Of a stretch of 25,522 nucleotides of DNA, positions 1 through 17,440 are shown piece after piece (within the stretch, counting starts at the first letter, position 1; each line of letters starts with the position of its first letter). Under the pieces are notes generated by a model. That model saw only the letters and a program-made list of their open reading frames with translations. It was not told the DNA's origin and ran no database searches. The stretch lies in contig CAJPVJ010000429.1 of the NCBI GenBank assembly GCA_905397405.1, positions 1 to 25,522 of the forward strand. Direction: 5' to 3'. Position numbers and translations under genes: made by a program. Source of the DNA: Oppiella nova. Lineage: Eukaryota > Arthropoda > Arachnida > Sarcoptiformes > Oppiidae.

Positions 1-151
1 CAATTAATTTAAAACAATACCTCAATTACTGTGCAGTATATCACACATTATTTTTATGTAAATATTAATATTATAAAAGTATTTGATCAGCAATAAACAT
101 AAAATAAAATTACAAAAAATAATTAAGTTGTATATATCACTTAAATTTAAT
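1..151 (+). repeat. left arm of perfect 151-base inverted repeat
   Basis: Bases 1-151 are the exact reverse complement of 3247-3397, read base by base with no mismatch. The left arm begins at the first base of the window and the right arm begins immediately after the single 'n' at 3246. Such an exact match between piece ends, abutting an 'n', is typical of an unmerged overlap between two contigs placed in the wrong relative orientation. The arm is AT-rich and non-coding and lies in the first intron of the Rab11-FIP gene once the pieces are reoriented. Confidence 0.95.
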
Positions 152-412
152 CAAAAAATTAAATATTATCCAAATAGATTAAATTAGAAATTACAAAATC
201 ATGTAAAAAAGTTTATTCATTACCGAAAAAACTTTGAAAATACACACAAAAATTATTATAACCTGATTATTATGACATGACTTTTTGGCAAACAATTGCA
301 CTGAATGTTTGAATAGAAATGCGAAAATATAACACAATTATCATGTAGTACTGTAATGTGATTTTCAAAAACAATACGATTAATACATTGTAATTGATTA
401 TTTATTTTACAG

Positions 413-3245
413 TTCAAAGAGCTCGCAATGTAATCGCCAAAGGCAAAAATGGTAAGCATATTAGATTTATAAATTAATTTCTATAATTTAATTTTACTAA
501 TTAGACTAAAAAATATCACTACTCATAAACCTTTCAAACATAAAAGTCTATTAATACATTGTGCAAAGTTTTAATCAATTGTCATACTCTAACACATTAT
601 TTGTATGAGAAATAAAATTTTATAATCTAATCTAAAAATATATAAAATTCTTTATAATTAGTTTCGGTGATCATTAAAATTTCATACATACTGTTGTGAC
701 AGAAAAATAACAATTTTAGGCATTAATATGGAGGTAAAAATTGAGCTAAAAAAGGCATAAAATCATTTCCCTTTGCTTACAATGAATGTCATCCGCAAAA
801 TAGCAAAACTATAATAACTTTATACTGAAAAATATGTGAACACTTCCTCCTCATTCAGTATGCGTTCACTCAATACTAAAATAATCTTTTTTACATACAT
901 TTAGTACTATTTATAAGAGTTTTGCTTTCGTGCTCAGCGACCGTTTCATTACATATTAACTCCGACTACACTCTACTCTACTATTAAGCCATTTATTTAT
1001 TATTGACAATAAAGTGGAATATATTATGAATTAAAGGAATACTGTTATTAATATATTTATGAAATTATTTTAACGATCTTATCGTTGTCTGCATTTTTAG
1101 GTACAAACGACTCGTACGTAATCATACAAAATGGCAAAGAAAAGTTTCAGACTTCAGTCAAAGAGCACTCAATTGATCCCATTTGGCACGAAGAATGCGA
1201 TTTGTAATCAATTTTTATACATTTTAATCGATATTAATAATAAATTACTTGTTTTTGAATTATTTTTAAAATTATACTCCAAAGGAATACTTATTGAAAA
1301 TTTTCTAATATAAGTTTTATTGATTAACTTTATGACAATATGATTGACTTGTTTTTCATATGATTTATTCAAACCTTGGTTATATTAATCTCGCTTTTAA
1401 ATTGTAACATTAAATTATTAATAATATTAGTCAAACACTTTTTTAATATGAACACAATATTTTGATCTGAAATCAAAAAATTGATTATTTTCTAATTATA
1501 AAAACACAATTTCATTATTTTCTCTGAAAGCTTATAATACAGTATATCAGTGTATAGTTAACAAAAAAACATATTCAAACCCATAAACTGTGCTACACTT
1601 TCAAAGGCATTAAAATTGGTTTCAAATTATTTCATAAAGTTTTATGTCAAGGTTTTTTAATTGAAACATAAGCTTTGAAAAATGTATATAAAAACAATAA
1701 TAAAGTTAATACTTTTTTACTATTAATTTTATAGGAATTAGATTTAGTTATTTTAGCCAAGAATTTGACAAATTTTAGTCAATTAAAGTACAGCCTTCTA
1801 ACTCATTGAGAAAACAATGCATTTAAACTTAACAAATAATTTATATTATTTTAATTATAATAAAACTGTTTAGAAGATTTATTATGCAATTTAAGTATCT
1901 CATAATTATTATTATGATAACATAAATACATGATATTTTAGAATTTTATTTTTTGAATTAATTAAAGTAAATAAAAATATTTACCGATTTTAAGTTTATT
2001 ATACAACATTATGCTATCTATATTTAGTGATTACAAATTGAAATAGGTTCATTTAAATATATTTTTTAAAAATAAGGTCAAAACCGAGAGACAGTTTATT
2101 TTGAAAACTCCTAACTTATAAACATCTAAATTGTCTGAATATTCACAAACTTAATTGTAAAGCAAATCAAAATTATCTCCCTTTAAAAGTACATTAAAAT
2201 TATTGAGTGATTTTCGGCTCAAAATTTGACATATCTTTAGAAAACAATTTTTTCATTTCCCAAAACCGATTACATATTCAAACAGAAAATTTATTTCCAA
2301 ATATTATTTGCAGAATAATTGAGAATAAAGAGACGGATATTATTAAACTCATTGTATTTCATCGCAATCTCTTTGGTTTGGCCGACGAGTTCTTGGGCCA
2401 GACGTCAGTCCCGTTAAACTCGTTTGATATCTACGAACGGCCCAAAAGTCGGTGGTATGAACTCGAGGGCCGATCGCATAAAAAGACTCAGAAATTTCGC
2501 GGAGAGATCGAAATTAGGGTCACGTTTGTCGTGAAAAACATACCAAATATTAAACACAGCAAAAAGCGCAACAGTTTAGTGCATCAAAGCCTTCTGGACA
2601 TCAGGGGTGCCCTCAAAGGCGACCAGAAGTCCGATAAGCATGAGTCGAAAGTGTCGACTTCGGGCAGAAAGTTCTCGATGTCGGACAATATGAACAAAAT
2701 GCCAAAGTTTGCCACAAGAAGTATATCATTCAAATTAGACGCGTTTAACACTCGACGCAAGTCTTTGGTCGACAAGTTCTTGAAGAGACACGACTCGACC
2801 CCACAGGAGACCAGCGATGAGATGAGTGTCGCCGAGGAATCGGTGCAAAGTGTGCACGACTTCCAAGACGTGCACAACGATGTCATCAGCGAAGAGATGA
2901 GCCAAAGCCAGGAAGAGGTGCGACAAATGGGCAGAAATACTGACAACAAGATTGTGATTGAAGTGAAAAGTGAATTCAATGGTGAAGTGAGTGATGAGCT
3001 CAACGACTCGTTTGATGAGACAAATGATACCAAAACAGAGACACAACTCAAAGACAATGAAGTGATTAGTGATTTCGAGACCAATATCAAAATCAACGAT
3101 AATATAGAGACCAGAAGTAACATATCGAGTGAATCAAAGTCAAGTCCGTGGAAACCACTTAAGGGAAGCCTAAAAAAAGCATTCAGTAGTAATAATCTAC
3201 TATTTTTAAGCTCCAGTAGCAATAAGCCGGTGCCTAAGTTGCCAC
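413..3245 (+). CDS. Rip11: class I Rab11 family-interacting protein, exons 2-4 (C2 domain and linker; C-terminus missing)
   Basis: This is an adaptor of recycling endosomes; class I FIPs bind acidic phospholipids through an N-terminal C2 domain and Rab11/Rab25 through a short C-terminal coiled coil. Exons read from the sequence are 413-451, 1101-1203 and 2314-3245, each with AG before and (where present) GT after, in matching phases. The spliced product reads QRARNVIAKGKNGTNDSYV, then GKEKFQTSV, HEECD, LIVFHRNLFGLADEFLGQ and RGEIEIRVTF, which is the class I FIP C2 pattern. A serine- and acid-rich, low-complexity linker follows and contains KLDAFNTRRKSLVDKF. The coding sequence stops at the 'n' at 3246, so the Rab11-binding helix is not in the window. 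Exon 1 is on the opposite strand at 6458-6488. Introns 452-1100 and 1204-2313 show no other genes. An open frame upstream of 2314 is intron: only the AG at 2312-2313 gives the right phase. Confidence 0.88.
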
Positions 3246-3246
3246 N
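3246..3246. other. single ambiguous base marking a probable contig join
   Basis: This is the only 'n' seen in the window. It sits exactly between the end of a coding exon (reading NKPVPKLP) and the first base of the right arm of the 151-base inverted repeat. The reading frame runs across it, but the residues after it (LNLSDIYN and onward) are the reverse complement of intron sequence found at 1-151, so the frame there is accidental. Confidence 0.85.
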
Positions 3247-3397
3247 ATTAAATTTAAGTGATATATACAACTTAATTATTTTTTGTAATTTTATTTTATG
3301 TTTATTGCTGATCAAATACTTTTATAATATTAATATTTACATAAAAATAATGTGTGATATACTGCACAGTAATTGAGGTATTGTTTTAAATTAATTG
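3247..3397 (-). repeat. right arm of perfect 151-base inverted repeat
   Basis: Exact reverse complement of 1-151. Whether homology would extend past 3397 cannot be judged, because the left arm is cut by the window edge. If the piece 1-3245 is flipped, this arm and the left arm become one and the same sequence, joining Rab11-FIP exon 1 to exons 2-4 on one strand. Confidence 0.95.
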
Positions 3398-6300
3398 CAT
3401 GTCGTTTATGGCGTACAAGAAAAAGTTTTTTAATTAAAATTTCTAAATAATTCAGATTGTGAGACATGCTTTTTATTATTTATTATTTTTTATGATTATC
3501 GTAAGAATTTAAATATTTATATAACATAATTAATTGTTTAGGAATTACTATTAATTTATTTATCCAAATCGTGATCAACCGATTGCGAGTTTAATTCATT
3601 GTAAAATGCAATTAATAAAAAACATAATGTCATAAATAAAAACAAACACTTTTGATTTCATATGCCACAAAAATATTTTGTTTTTATTATCGCAATGAAT
3701 ATTCATTTCACAATTGATTACTATTAAGAATATAATTCATTTGTGGAAAAAGTACTCATTGTTTTGAATAGCAATGAAGCAAAACTGGCATAAAATGGGT
3801 GAAAATGTTTTTGCAAATTATAAAAACTAGATATTAAAATACAAAATATTAGTATGAATTATGTTTTTGATATCCTTTTTGAATTATTCCCAAACAATTA
3901 CATATGATATACATTTGAATCAATTTAAGCCAAAAACTGATTCATTGAATGTTTAACTAAAGGCAGAAGTTTTTGTGATTAAATGCTATTATATACTCGT
4001 GGGTGAGAAGTAAATTGAAGTTATGCTACATTTTGATGGTAATCATAATTTTTTGATAGCATTTTGAGGCCAAAATGAAATAAAAATTATTTATTATATA
4101 ATAATAAATAGGAAATTAATTCAAATTATGGCTAAATTATGTAAACTTTTCAAACTGAAGCCAAAGTTTTTGGACCCAATTTTAATCATATAATTGATTT
4201 AAATTCGGCTCAAATTATATTTTAAAATGATTGATTTGTATTATGATAGCAATCATTCTCATGAAAAGTGTTTCAAACTTTATACTGAATTTCTGTCAAT
4301 TAAATGTTGAGTTTATATAGAAACTCACACTGGTACTTTAAAACATATTCAGAGCTCAAAATTAGTTACCATTTAATATAAAATAATTGTCAGATTTTCT
4401 ATTTTATACACAAATTTTCATTTTATGCTAATCATTGAGTACTTTGTTTGAGATTCAAATGGTTTAACTTGAAGATAACATTTAAAAAGTATATAAAGAA
4501 TAAAATTAAATGTGAAATTTATTTTAAAATAGTACCGGTATTGTACAGTACTAGCGTAATTGTAATTTATATCACACACAATGATAAATATTACATATTC
4601 AAATACAACTAAAAATTTTTATGGTTTAAAATTTAATCTATTTTTAAAAGCTTATCATATTTTACCCGTGAAAACGTTGTTTTGTAATGAAAATGTGAAC
4701 ACATTTTAAGATATGTTACCTATAATTAACTTTTTTTAATATTGCATATTAAACCTTTAATGTTTAAAATTAGGGACCATGTTATTTGCATTGTTTTTGA
4801 ATAAACAATTATTTGCCATAAAACTAAAAATTGAGATAAAATTAAACTTGCCAGCAATATGTTCCCATGTTCAAAGTTGTTGTTATATTCAAATATAATT
4901 ATAGACTATAAGTTGGAGTTAATTACCGGTGAATAGAGAAAATCAAAGCTAATTAAGCGAATCGAGAAACCAATGAATAAAAAGCTTTCCCAATATTTCT
5001 CGAAACATATTCGCGATTGTAATCAAAATGCAATACAATTCACTTGTCATGCATTCAGACGTGCATTAAATGTGTTTAAACTCTATCATAAAAATCGTTT
5101 CAAAAATAAATATATAAATATGTTTTATTCAAAAAATGCATTTTTATTATTGATGGGTCGTTGCCATCAGACAGACTCTCATTGTTTATAAAGTGAGGTA
5201 TATTTGAGTCAAACTGTGCTTTTCCTCCACTATTTTCAAAACACTAATACTTTATTGTATTGTTTGGAAATTTGAACACAAATCTCACATATTCTTCGTT
5301 CATATCTATCCATTTATTTGTCAGAAAACATACATTACTTCAGAGGTATAGTCTCTTTGAGAGATAGGGAAGTGAACAGAATTTTCACAAATTTAATGAA
5401 CAAATGTAGTTTTCATTGAGAAAATAGTTTAGATATAAGTTATATAACCGAAACTCTATCTCTAATTGAGATCCTGTTATATAAATAGACATTTCACACC
5501 AAATATCCCTAAAACTTAAGCAAATCATATTTCGCGCAGACATTTAAATAATCTTTTATTTTTATCACTGAATTACCGCTTAAATCCTAATTATAAATGC
5601 ATTCATTCAGTGCTTTTTGAAAATTAACAACTTATAAGCTATAAAAACATTGTCTGTTTAAAAAGTAATTATTATTATTAATAACTTATAAAATATTTCT
5701 ATTGTTTTTAATAAATTGTTTGTTAATTTTTATCATATTATAAGCTATAATTTGTTGAATGGCATTGAATTCAGGAATTACAGTATTTATTGAAAATTCT
5801 AAATAATGTTAATAATTAATTTAAATAATGAGTTAAAGTATACCTTATATTCAAATATTTTCACTTTGTTTTTGTGTTTGCTTTTAAATATTTTTATCTC
5901 AAAACAAATACCAAATATTAGATCATTTGAAACAATTATTTTCAAAGCATATGTAGCAAAATTATAAATCACTTTAATTTATAGTTTTTAAAATTCAAAC
6001 AAAAGAAAATATTTTACAAAATAAATGATTTATTTTTAGATTAAATCAATATTAATTTATACTTTATAAAAAATATGTTTTGATTTAAACAAATGAAAAA
6101 TATATTGTGTATAAATAGTACACTATTTAAACACACTGAATCAGATAAATAGTTATGTATGGCATATAAAACATAAAACATTTAATCAGATAATAATCCG
6201 ATTCAAGATTTATCTGTGAAGGACGGCTACCTATGAATCCTTGAGATCTCTGAGAAATGTAGCAATTATTCAATACTAACTCAAACTTAATTATCTTTTT

Positions 6301-6457
6301 TATCAAACATTTCATTAATTGCTACTAAATGTGTGTTGTGTATATGAAATCATATGTTTTGTAATTTGTTTTTCTATTTTGTAAACTTATTTTTCTACAA
6401 TTGTAATTCATATATTAATGTTTAGTAATTATAAACTAATTATAATGATATTCTTAC
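3398..6457 (-). other. AT-rich non-coding stretch, probable intron 1 of the Rab11-FIP gene
   Basis: About 3 kb without a recognisable gene. After reorienting 1-3245 it becomes most of the first intron of the Rab11-FIP gene, on the minus strand. Short open frames here (for example 4973-5191 plus and 6127-6315 minus) have no recognisable domain. One short block near 6200-6270 on the minus strand looks slightly exon-like and is listed under findings. Confidence 0.6.
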
Positions 6458-6488
6458 CGACAATCTGGACGTGTGTTGGACTCCACAT
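6458..6488 (-). CDS. Rip11: class I Rab11-FIP, exon 1 (start codon and first C2 strand)
   Basis: On the minus strand an ATG at 6488-6486 opens a ten-codon exon reading MWSPTHVQIV, followed by one G and a strong donor (GTAAG, 6457-6453). MWSPTHVQ is the characteristic start of the C2 domain of vertebrate class I FIPs. The single leftover base fits exactly onto the exon at 413, which begins with two bases completing a Val codon, and the joined protein continues in register with the family. The exon is on the strand opposite to exons 2-4, which I attribute to a mis-oriented assembly piece rather than trans-splicing. It is followed downstream (minus) by the right arm of the inverted repeat. Confidence 0.85.
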
Positions 6489-9300
6489 ATTGTTTGTAAT
6501 AATTAAACACAAAATATATTAATTTTGCATAAAATTAAATATCGAGTCCACAAAATTGCATTCAATAAAATTGCGGTAAATATAGTATCCAACAAACACT
6601 GGACTCAAAGCCCGAAATATAATACTTTGATGCAAAAAAATATTGTAAACTCGTATGAGATAAACCATACAATATGTTGACACTTATGTCAAAACTGGAA
6701 GAATGTATACAAAAAATATACTATATTTTCCACTCAATTATAATATATTGTAAAAAAGATCTCGTATAAAATATATAATAATAAAATCACTAAATATAAT
6801 ACCGACACAAATATATAACACAAGAATTGAGGAGCGAATAGAAAAGTTGAAACATTTACTTCAATTACAGTATACCGTATGTCGAGAGCACATACACTCC
6901 ATACACAGCACCAGTATTATGTGATTTGGGAAACTCAACAAACTGTGAACAAACGAAAAGTGGAAAAACTTTTTTTCATTATTCACTTCACTCTAACGAC
7001 AACTACAATGAACTGAATTTATACTATACTTGTATTCAATAGAGTAAACCAAATAATTGCTTCAAACAGAATACACAACACTTACTGTTGTTTGTATTTT
7101 AAGGCTTCAAACCTTTTGAACATTCACTACATTCCCATAATATTGCCATAAACGTCAAAACAGTTATTATACAATTATTATGCAGAATATTACAGAATAC
7201 AGTAAAATTAAAGTAAAATTAAAATATTATTTGATTGAAAACTTCCACCAAAACAATGTTTTATCGTTTGCAAACATTAATTCTTCACAAACCCCATTGA
7301 AAAATGTGTATAAAAATTTCACTTTAAAAACTTATGGCATAATCGGATTGATATTAATTGTGCCGTAATGTGATTAATGCGCGCGCACTTGAAAAGTGAT
7401 TTAATTAGCTTTTATATGTTTCTCTATCATCATGTTTTCTGCACATATAATATAGTAATGTTCATATTGTTTAACAGTATTTAATGGCTTATACTGTAAT
7501 TATGTCTATCGGCGACACAACAGTCGGGAAACTGTTTTTCCACTCACTTTCATAACGTGTATAACGAATGCGAAGTACAGTGTTGTGTAGATTGCGATGA
7601 CATACATATAAATTAATTACAATCACATTAATATTATGAGTATATTCTTGAATTTATTCATTATTATTATTAATATATGGAAAGCTGCTTAAATGTTTAC
7701 AATCCGGCACATTGTATTACCATTATTCTGTAAATAGTGGTTAAATGAAAAATAAAATAAATTTATTTTTACTTCTATAAAATTATAATCAATAATTTAA
7801 TTATTAGTTACACAGTATATTGATTTCAAAAGAGTTTTGATTCACTGGGAGTTTTCAAAAGTATGTTTTGAATGATATTTTGCAAAATAATTTATTAATA
7901 GATTGATGTAAAATGTATAACATATCATTGAAAGGCATAGCAAATAATTATAGATCTTTGTATTTGTATGATAGCGAAGGACGTGTCCGTAAAAAACTTG
8001 ATTAACGATAACATAAAAGTTTGTGTTGACTCAGCTTTTCATAATAGGATCACTTTTTGAAACTTATTTACAATATTATAATTACAATTACATTTATTTG
8101 TGCTCTATAATTATTATTATTGTTATTATATAAAATGCTGATAAAATTTATAAATAGTCTGGGTTTAAGTAGTTTAAAATTAGCTGATGTAACAAAATGT
8201 TGCTTTGTTTAATTACTTATGTTTTAGAAAAAAAAGTAAAATTTATATTAAATATTAATATTATTACATACGTTAGGCAATAAACATATATTTATAGTAT
8301 TTTGAGACTTAAATACATAAGAAACAATTGTTTTATTAACTATTATAATTATTCAATGAATAACTCATATGATAAACATATATTATTTGTAATGAATTTA
8401 CTAATAACTTATAACTTATTATTCCACAATTCATGTAATATAAATATCAAATACTGTAGTTAACAATAAGTTATTTTAACACTGAGATAATCATTTGGCA
8501 TTATGTTCAATTAGCTTGTTTATAAATTAACGGATGAGTGAGATTTACTATAATAGAATAACAAACTACTATATTTTTTAATGAATGTTTACAATATAAA
8601 AAATATCTGTCAATTTGGTTTCTATTTCCTTTGTAAATTTGATAAAATATTGAATGATCATAGTGATATCTAAAATAAGTATTTATTTATCAATCAACAC
8701 TTTTTTGTAATACTTTTGCAGTATTAATGTTGTTACTAACTTATTTTGTAGATATTAATAAGGTACAGTAATATAATACATACAGCTAATTATTAAGTTT
8801 AACTAACGTTACTAAATTAAAAATATACAGTATTTGCTAAACATTATCTACAAAACTTACAATTTATTTAAATTTAAATGATGACTTAGATTTTTAAATG
8901 TGATTTGACATTTATGTTGCATATTAAACACAAATTTATATGAATAAAAATGATTACTGTACTATAATACTTATATAATATTAATTGAATTGAATAATCA
9001 TAACACTAATGTTGTTTGTTAAATGATTATTAATATTATATCACTAACATTAGGTAAATTAAATTTTGCTGAACATCAAGTTTAATTTATTTTATTGATA
9101 ATTTAATGTTTATGACAGCATTATAAAATATTAAATGATGACAACTAAATATTTTTTTAATTTAATCATTTAAACATAATTTTAAGAAATTAATTTATAT
9201 TATATAAATATATTACGAATTATATTTTATACAGTAATTAATAATTAAAGAATTTGTAAAAATTTAAAGTTATAATACTGTACTAAAATGTTTAAAAATA
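6489..9300. other. intergenic AT-rich region between Rab11-FIP 5' end and ABCC 3' end
   Basis: No supported gene. It should contain the promoter and 5' untranslated part of the Rab11-FIP gene (reading leftward from somewhere above 6488) and the 3' untranslated part of the ABCC gene (reading leftward below 9301). No convincing TATA box or initiator could be picked out. On the minus strand, AATAAA hexamers occur at about 9096-9091 and 9091-9086, some 200 bases past the ABCC stop, and could serve its polyadenylation; this is weak because the region is so AT-rich. Confidence 0.5.
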
Positions 9301-14806
<5,506 letters not shown>

Positions 14807-16944
14807 AATTTTGTTGAGTTATAAAAGTTTTTTAATTCAATTCAAATGCCATCAAAATGATTGTAATGTTATTTAGAGATATTCTGTTACAAATAAAAAT
14901 ATATTGAAAAGAACCTTAAATTAATTGTTTGTGCATTTGCACTAGGTATTTGTTCAATGATTCAGAGTATTTGTTCGCAATACTTAATAAACAATTAGTT
15001 AGAAATTAATAGATTGTTTGGTATGATATATGGGTACGAAATAAGTACATTTTGCTAAAGTATAGTAAAGTGAATTCATGAAATGTTATTATTGATGATT
15101 TTAAAAACAACAAACAAACTAAAAGATAATTTGTGGCATATGATAGCACTTACAAGTTAGTCTAATCTAATTGTCTAAGAAAAACATATTTTTAATTACA
15201 TAAGAGTGTAACAATAATATACTGTATATACATTACTAATGTAACATTAGTATAGTCATATTACCAAAATTTACGATTAGATTTACTTAAAAATCAATAA
15301 ACTTATTTTAAACTGAAATAAACTTACGGTAATCATAAAAGGCATTCTCAAGTATTGATACATAAATGTTATTTACTTTTGTAATTTAAATTTTAGTTAT
15401 TAATAATTTGATGGAAGTTTAAAGAAATAACAGAATTTGTTGTCTATTAATATATAATTAACTCAAGTTTGTCGCCTATTTAATCAAATATTTCTGAACC
15501 ACTCGTATTGCTAATGATAAGCAACTGATTAAATATTAAGACAATGAATTGAAATATCATTGGCTCTTATTTATTTATAATCATTAAATCTGTAAAATAA
15601 TATAAATGCCCGAATACAGTAAGTTTACAATCAAATCAAACTTCTAACTAATCACTGCAAGACATTCAATAGTACATCAAACCTGAACCTCTTGTAATCT
15701 GTCATTTATTTTTGCTAAATCTAGAAACTATATTATCATTATAACTATTTCAGTAGATTATAGCTTTTATATAACAAATTGTTTTTAATTTGAGGTGTTT
15801 TAGTGTAATATCATAGCAAAACTTAAAAATACTTACATATATTAGTATAATAGACAGTAGTATAAAGTTAATCAAGTTTCAATTCTTTATAAAGTATTAA
15901 TAATATATAAATTATAAATCAAAATATTTCACATCAGATTAAAATCACAGATTAGCAAACTTGTCTTAAATTCACACAAATGTCTATTTAACTGAATCCA
16001 CAATAAATTCAATAAAATTATAACATTTCGTAATGTATTTGTAATTCAAAATTCGTGTCAAACAATTAGGACAAAGAGTATTGCATTAAAATAGACCATA
16101 AAACTTATTATACTGTACAATTAATTATAAATTAATTTAAATGATTACTCAAGAATTTAATTTTACTCACGAAAACATTTAATTTTATGAGAGAAAACTC
16201 GTAAAAAACTTGTAAAACTTTTACTTATAAAATATTTTACATAAACTTTCAAACTGTATGACTTTAAATAAATAATTAAAACTTATGTCTACTCTTTATA
16301 AGTTCATTAAACAAATTTATTGAGACTTTAGTTTACAAATGACTTAAAAGAGACAACATTTCATGTCAAATACTATTTATATATCAATTCCAATAACAAG
16401 TACAGTATTTACTGTATAATCAAATGAGTGTTACTTTTATATTAATTATTGATTTTTGATATAAGAGTCTAAAGTTTAAATTTATTCCTAATTGTAATAT
16501 ACAATGAATGTAAGAAAATAAAGAATAAAAGTTTTCTTATTAATAGTAAGTGTACTATTGATAAAAAATCAACACTTATAAGTACAGTGTCTTATTATGA
16601 CATTGATTGAGATTGTCGTCAATAAACAGCGACTAAACAGCAATTTATTAAAAAAACAATTGTACATTATTTCTAAATATTATATAATATCAATAACATA
16701 GTATACAAATTATTTATTAAGTAATTTTGTACTGTATTCTAATTAAACTATACTACAGTATATTATTATAATGCTTAATTTTCTCTAATTTCTTTAAAAT
16801 AAATAGTCAAAACATCCTATGATTAGTGATCTATAATATTTATATATCAAAACTTTATTCACTTCACTACTTCATTCATTATCGATAAATATTTATACAG
16901 TAAAACATTTCTTATTTGTTATCAGATTTAAACATCCAATTATG

Positions 16945-16988
<44 letters not shown>

Positions 16989-16994
16989 TTTCAG

Positions 16995-17019
16995 TGTCGA
17001 GGCCTTCAAATATTTAACT
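16995..17019 (+). other. candidate 25-base micro-exon, copy 1
   Basis: Flanked by a long CT tract ending TTTCAG and by GTAAGA, that is, a textbook acceptor with polypyrimidine tract and a strong donor. The 25 bases contain no ATG. One frame reads VEAFKYLT after one leading base. It might be a 5' leader exon of the downstream ABCA gene or an exon of an unseen gene, or the signals may be coincidental. Confidence 0.35.
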
Positions 17020-17038
17020 GTAAGAGTGGTTCTGTCCT

Positions 17039-17081
<43 letters not shown>

Positions 17082-17087
17082 TTTCAG

Positions 17088-17112
17088 TGTCGAGGCCTTC
17101 AAATATTTAACT
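17088..17112 (+). other. candidate 25-base micro-exon, copy 2
   Basis: Identical to the copy at 16995-17019 and offset by 93 bases, with the same CT-tract acceptor (CAG at 17085-17087) and the same GTAAGA donor (from 17113). The tandem arrangement would allow either copy, or both, to be spliced. Confidence 0.35.
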
Positions 17113-17440
17113 GTAAGAGTGGTTCTGTCCTTCGATTTCAAATACACTAAACATGTTATAATTGGATGCAATGAAGTTTTGCTTGTTATACGGTATAAGT
17201 CAAGAAATCTAATGTGTTTATGTAATATGAAGTCATGTTTTAGAAAACGCAAACATTTTATAAACAAATTTTCATCAAAATTTAACAAATTTTAGTCATA
17301 TTGTGTTATTTAGACTTAAAATCTATTGACAATTATGTCCAGAATTATATGAATATGTGATTAAAATTCTTAATAAAAAGTTTCCATTTTAAAATTGAAC
17401 TGACAATTATTAACAAGTTGTTTTTTGTGCCAAAGTAAAC

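Larger units (their letters stand above)
16950..17133 (+). repeat. 93-base tandem duplication containing a (CT)n microsatellite
   Basis: Two adjacent units, about 16950-17040 and 17043-17133 (offset 93). Each has an approximately 35-base CT run followed by an identical 55-base unique segment (16986-17040 and 17079-17133). No mismatch is seen between the unique segments. Open frames over this block on both strands are products of the simple repeat and are not called as genes. Confidence 0.92.
14807..17440. other. spacer between divergent ABCC and ABCA genes
   Basis: About 2.6 kb of AT-rich DNA between the start codons of two oppositely transcribed transporter genes. It must carry both 5' flanks, but no core promoter element stands out. 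No open frame longer than background is seen except those created by the (CT)n repeat. A possible splice acceptor (CCAAAG at 17430-17435) lies six bases before the ABCA start codon and could take an upstream leader exon; this is inference only. Confidence 0.55.

Noticed and set aside
256-459. 67-codon open frame on the minus strand
   Set aside because: Lies antisense to Rab11-FIP exon 413-451 and its introns; composition is intron-like with no recognisable domain.
1131-1313. 60-codon plus-strand frame starting at an ATG
   Set aside because: Out of frame with the true exon 1101-1203, which encodes a C2-domain segment in another frame; the rest is intron.
2207-2313. Open frame upstream of Rab11-FIP exon 4
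   Set aside because: Continuous with the exon but is intron: only the acceptor at 2312-2313 matches the phase of the exon ending at 1203, and it restores the C2 domain directly.
2584-3315. 243-codon minus-strand frame
   Set aside because: Shadow of the Rab11-FIP exon; Ser/Leu-rich as expected from the complement of an acidic, serine-rich linker.
3247-3376. Apparent C-terminal tail of the Rab11-FIP frame after the 'n'
   Set aside because: It is the reverse complement of intron sequence at 1-151, so it is not a real protein end.
4973-5191. 72-codon plus-strand frame
   Set aside because: No domain, no splice context supporting it, and composition like the surrounding intron.
5360-5470. GAGATAG / CTATCTC complementary pair suggesting a hairpin
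   Set aside because: Seven bases separated by about 90 bases of AT-rich DNA is not beyond chance.
7180-7368. 62-codon plus-strand frame
   Set aside because: AT-driven composition and no recognisable motif; length within chance expectation for this DNA.
16893-17295. Frames of 117-131 codons on both strands with SL or RE runs
   Set aside because: Created by the CT microsatellite; the repeating dipeptides reflect the repeat, not a protein.
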